The position numbers were made by a program, and so were the translations under genes. DNA of 8,585 nucleotides, taken from assembly GCA_958417695.1 (NCBI GenBank), contig CATZDQ010000065.1, forward strand, positions 1-8,585. Reading direction: 5' to 3'. The stretch comes from an uncultured Clostridiaceae bacterium. Lineage in GTDB: Bacteria; Bacillota; Clostridia; TANB77; CAG-508. Positions 6,347 through 8,585 of this stretch are shown here, in pieces; position 1 is the first letter of the stretch, and each line of letters starts with the position of its first letter. Below the pieces are notes generated by a model. The model was not told the origin of the DNA, did not search any database, and saw nothing but the letters and a program-made list of their open reading frames with translations.

Positions 6347-6353
6347 AAGGAGG
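6347..6353 (+). promoter_or_regulatory. Strong ribosome binding site supporting a TTG start
   Basis: AAGGAGG, the fullest Shine-Dalgarno match of the window, lies 7 nt before TTG 6361. The nearest in-frame ATG is 19 codons downstream and would remove the first strand of the GT-B fold, so the TTG start is well supported. Confidence 0.8.
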
Positions 6354-6360
6354 AAAAGTA

Positions 6361-7560
6361 TTGAATATAGGTTTTGTGTCTACATGGTTTGAAAGAGGTG
6401 CTGCATATGTTACAAAGATGTATGTAGAAGCTCTAAAAAGAAATAATAATGTATTTGTATATGCGAGAGGAGGCGAATGTTTTTATAAAGATAATCAGGA
6501 GTGGAATCAGGATTATGTAACATGGGGACTTAACTTAAGAGGAACAAACATAAATGAGAATCATTTTGAAAAATGGATAAAAAAAAATAATCTAGATGTA
6601 ATATTTTTTAATGAGCAAAGAGAATTTTCAATTGTTGCAAAAATGAAGAAAAAATATTCACATATTAAATTTGGAGCTTATATTGATTATTACACTGAAC
6701 AAATGATTCCATTTTATGATATTTATGATTTTATTATTTGCAATACAAAAAGACATTATGAAGCATTTGATACATGTAAATGTAGCAGATACTATGTGAA
6801 ATGGGGAACGAATACAGAAATTTATAATAATAAAAGTAATAAATTAAAAGAACAGATTACATTTTTTCATTCTATGGGTATGTCCAATAGAAAAGGAACC
6901 GAATTATTAGTAGCAGCTTTCATAAAAGGAGAACTATATAAAAGTTCAAAGTTAATAATTCATACACAGAAAAGTTTAAAAGAAGTATTTAATATTGATG
7001 AAAAAGATATGGAACAATATAATATACAAATTATAAATAAGACAATAGGAGCACCAGGCTTATACTATATGGGAGATGTATATGTCTATCCGACTAAATT
7101 AGAAGGATTAGGATTAACCTTATATGAAGCATTAGCTTCTGGATTACCAGTTATCACTACAAATTTTCCTCCTATGAACGAAATTATAGATGAGACAAAT
7201 GGAAAATTAGTAAGGGTAGAAAGGATACATTCAAGATCAGATGGATATTATTGGCCACTTGCAATATGTAATCAAGCAGATTTGATAGAAAAAATGCAAT
7301 TTTATATAGAACATAAAGAAGATATAAAATTGTATCAAGAACAGGCAAGAGAATATGCACTTAAGAATTTAAATTTTACAGATAGATATAGTCATATTGA
7401 AGATATTTTTAGAACTACAGAAAGAAAACCTTTAAATGAAGAAGCATATAATTTGATTATTAATAAAGAAAAGAAAAATAGAAAAAAATTAATTTTACAA
7501 GCATTATCTAACAATTCTTATATAGAAAATATGATTTCAAATATAATAAGAAAGAAATAA
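6361..7560 (+). CDS. GT4 family glycosyltransferase with TTG start
   Basis: A 399-residue GT-B glycosyltransferase. The N-terminal half opens with MNIGFVSTWFERGAAYVTKMYVEAL (read from TTG), where the 'TWFERGAAYVT' segment resembles the glycine-rich acceptor loop of GT4 enzymes. The donor half starts near TFFHSMGMSNRKGTELLVAAF (167-187; K178 is the likely phosphate-binding Lys) and includes YVYPTKLEGLGLTLYEALAS (241-260), with the E-x7-E pair E248 and E256, and GLPVITTNFPPMNEII (261-276). A basic, helical tail of about 40 residues (about 356-399) follows the catalytic core and may bind the membrane surface. A run of nine A's at 6579-6587 lies inside the gene; the frame is intact in this sequence. 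The gene is 22 nt after the other GT4 gene and probably adds another sugar of the same repeat unit. Specificity is unknown. Confidence 0.9.
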   Translation: MNIGFVSTWFERGAAYVTKMYVEALKRNNNVFVYARGGECFYKDNQEWNQDYVTWGLNLRGTNINENHFEKWIKKNNLDVIFFNEQREFSIVAKMKKKYSHIKFGAYIDYYTEQMIPFYDIYDFIICNTKRHYEAFDTCKCSRYYVKWGTNTEIYNNKSNKLKEQITFFHSMGMSNRKGTELLVAAFIKGELYKSSKLIIHTQKSLKEVFNIDEKDMEQYNIQIINKTIGAPGLYYMGDVYVYPTKLEGLGLTLYEALASGLPVITTNFPPMNEIIDETNGKLVRVERIHSRSDGYYWPLAICNQADLIEKMQFYIEHKEDIKLYQEQAREYALKNLNFTDRYSHIEDIFRTTERKPLNEEAYNLIINKEKKNRKKLILQALSNNSYIENMISNIIRKK

Positions 7561-7571
7561 TAGGTACAAAA

Positions 7572-8585
7572 ATGACAAAAACGAAACAAAAATATAATCT
7601 GTTAATTATTATGATGACCACTATTACTTTTTTAGTTTGTAATTTAATAGCAATTAATTTTAAAGATTTAAATAATAGAATTGTAAATAAATATGTGATT
7701 GTATTTATATTTTGTATAGGAATAGCATTAATAAAAAAGTTTAGAAAAGTCAATTTAGAATCTCACAAAGGATTGAGAACAAAAATATTTATACTTATAT
7801 GGATAGCTTTGATGAGTTCAGTTTTGATTTCTCAGATTGTTAATGAAGAATTAAATATAATTAACTTATTTATTCTAACCTGCATAATTCCTGTGTTTTT
7901 TTTTAAGAAAGAATCTTATCAAATAGATACATATTTAAAAATAGGAGCAATTTTAAATATAATTCCATTAATAGCTGTACTAAAAGAGATAAATTCTATA
8001 GGGATTTTAATAGCATTTATAGGAATAATGTCAATAAATTTCTCCATAAAAAAGTTTGTTGAAAAGGGGAAACTTATACAATATTTAATAATTGTTATTT
8101 GCTTTACTTTTTTAATACTCATGACCAAGTCAAGAACTGCGTTGCTTGCATTTCTTACAGTAGGAGGATTGAATTATTTTTATATAGTTTTTAAAAATAA
8201 AATAAAAATAAAGACCATTATGATATCATTGTTGATTATTTTAATATTGATACTAATTGGACCTAAAATATATGATTTATTAAACAAAGTTATTTTCAAT
8301 AAATATGTTGCTTCTCAATTAGATATGACTTCTGGCAGATCTGAAATGTGGCAAGAAATTATTAATGATGATATAAGTTTGTTTGGATATGGTTATAACT
8401 ATTTTTTAAATAAATTTGGAAAAGGTGATGCACATAATATGTTTTTTCAAGTTTTAGGACATTATGGAATTATATCTTTTATTTTATTTATAGGTATTAG
8501 TATATATTTATTAATAAGAGCTATAAAGAAAAAAGACCTAGAAGCAATTAATTTTTTCTTATGCTATTATATGATAGGGATGTTT
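7572..8585 (+). CDS. O-antigen polymerase/ligase-like membrane protein (Wzy type), 3' end missing
   Basis: The frame is open from ATG 7572 to the window end, giving 338 residues without a stop. It is very hydrophobic, with about ten membrane segments (near residues 10-28, 41-55, 72-88, 95-111, 121-137, 141-158, 170-184, 188-206, 215-230 and 296-315, with another starting at 327). Family marks of the O-antigen ligase/polymerase domain are KSRTALLAF (186-194), then a large non-membrane loop with SGRSEMW (254-260), FGYGYNYF (271-278) and DAHNMFFQVLGHYGI (286-300). Wzy enzymes join lipid-linked repeat units outside the membrane after flipping. In a locus with an initiating PGT and several glycosyltransferases, a polymerase is expected, so I prefer Wzy over a ligase. 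It begins 11 nt after the previous stop with only a weak Shine-Dalgarno (AGG at 7562-7564). The missing C-terminus is probably 50-100 residues. Confidence 0.88.
   Translation, partial: MTKTKQKYNLLIIMMTTITFLVCNLIAINFKDLNNRIVNKYVIVFIFCIGIALIKKFRKVNLESHKGLRTKIFILIWIALMSSVLISQIVNEELNIINLFILTCIIPVFFFKKESYQIDTYLKIGAILNIIPLIAVLKEINSIGILIAFIGIMSINFSIKKFVEKGKLIQYLIIVICFTFLILMTKSRTALLAFLTVGGLNYFYIVFKNKIKIKTIMISLLIILILILIGPKIYDLLNKVIFNKYVASQLDMTSGRSEMWQEIINDDISLFGYGYNYFLNKFGKGDAHNMFFQVLGHYGIISFILFIGISIYLLIRAIKKKDLEAINFFLCYYMIGMF

Noticed and set aside
7508..7753. Minus-strand open frames at 7508-7753 and 7919-8128.
   Set aside because: Both lie opposite the Wzy-like gene, whose membrane and loop motifs are clear on the + strand.

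Overview
The window is an 8.6 kb stretch of a surface-polysaccharide (capsule, exopolysaccharide or teichuronic-acid-like) biosynthesis locus. Every gene reads on the + strand. The very low GC, strong AGGAGG-type ribosome binding sites, a TTG start behind a full Shine-Dalgarno and a consensus housekeeping promoter suggest a low-GC Gram-positive bacterium (Bacillota). A Clostridia/Lachnospiraceae-like host is my best guess. It rests partly on the flavin-reductase gene, whose closest remembered relatives are clostridial, and it is not provable from this window.

Left part (1-1282): the 3' end of an Alg14-like (PssD/CpsF-type) gene, then an Alg13-like (PssE/CpsG-type) gene. Together such pairs form one split membrane-associated glycosyltransferase. 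Next comes a stand-alone flavin-reductase-fold protein, an unexpected gene in a sugar locus. This part is the most GC-rich of the window (about 37-42% in the 60-base blocks counted by hand).

Middle (1283-1476): an intergenic control region. It holds a well-formed sigma-A-type promoter (TTGTAA, 17 nt, TATAAT) and a leader of about 110 nt with two abutting perfect palindromes that share CTTTG/CAAAG arms. This looks like the head of a new transcription unit, and the leader structure is the most interesting non-coding signal here.

Right part (1477-8585): a tightly packed operon. Its order is an initiating sugar-phosphate transferase (short PglC/WbaP-type PGT), two GT2 glycosyltransferases (the second coupled through TAATG), a TviB/WbpO-type UDP-N-acetylhexosamine 6-dehydrogenase, two GT4 glycosyltransferases, and an O-antigen-polymerase-like (Wzy) membrane protein cut by the window end. 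GC falls to about 18-20% in parts of this section, as is typical of strain-specific serotype genes.

Inferred pathway: the PGT loads the first sugar phosphate onto undecaprenyl phosphate. The GT2 and GT4 enzymes build a repeat unit of up to about five sugars, and the dehydrogenase supplies a hexosaminuronic acid, which makes the polymer acidic. Wzy joins flipped repeat units outside the membrane. The flippase (Wzx) and chain-length control genes are not in the window. I see no RNA genes, CRISPR arrays, insertion sequences or clear intrinsic terminators on the + strand.
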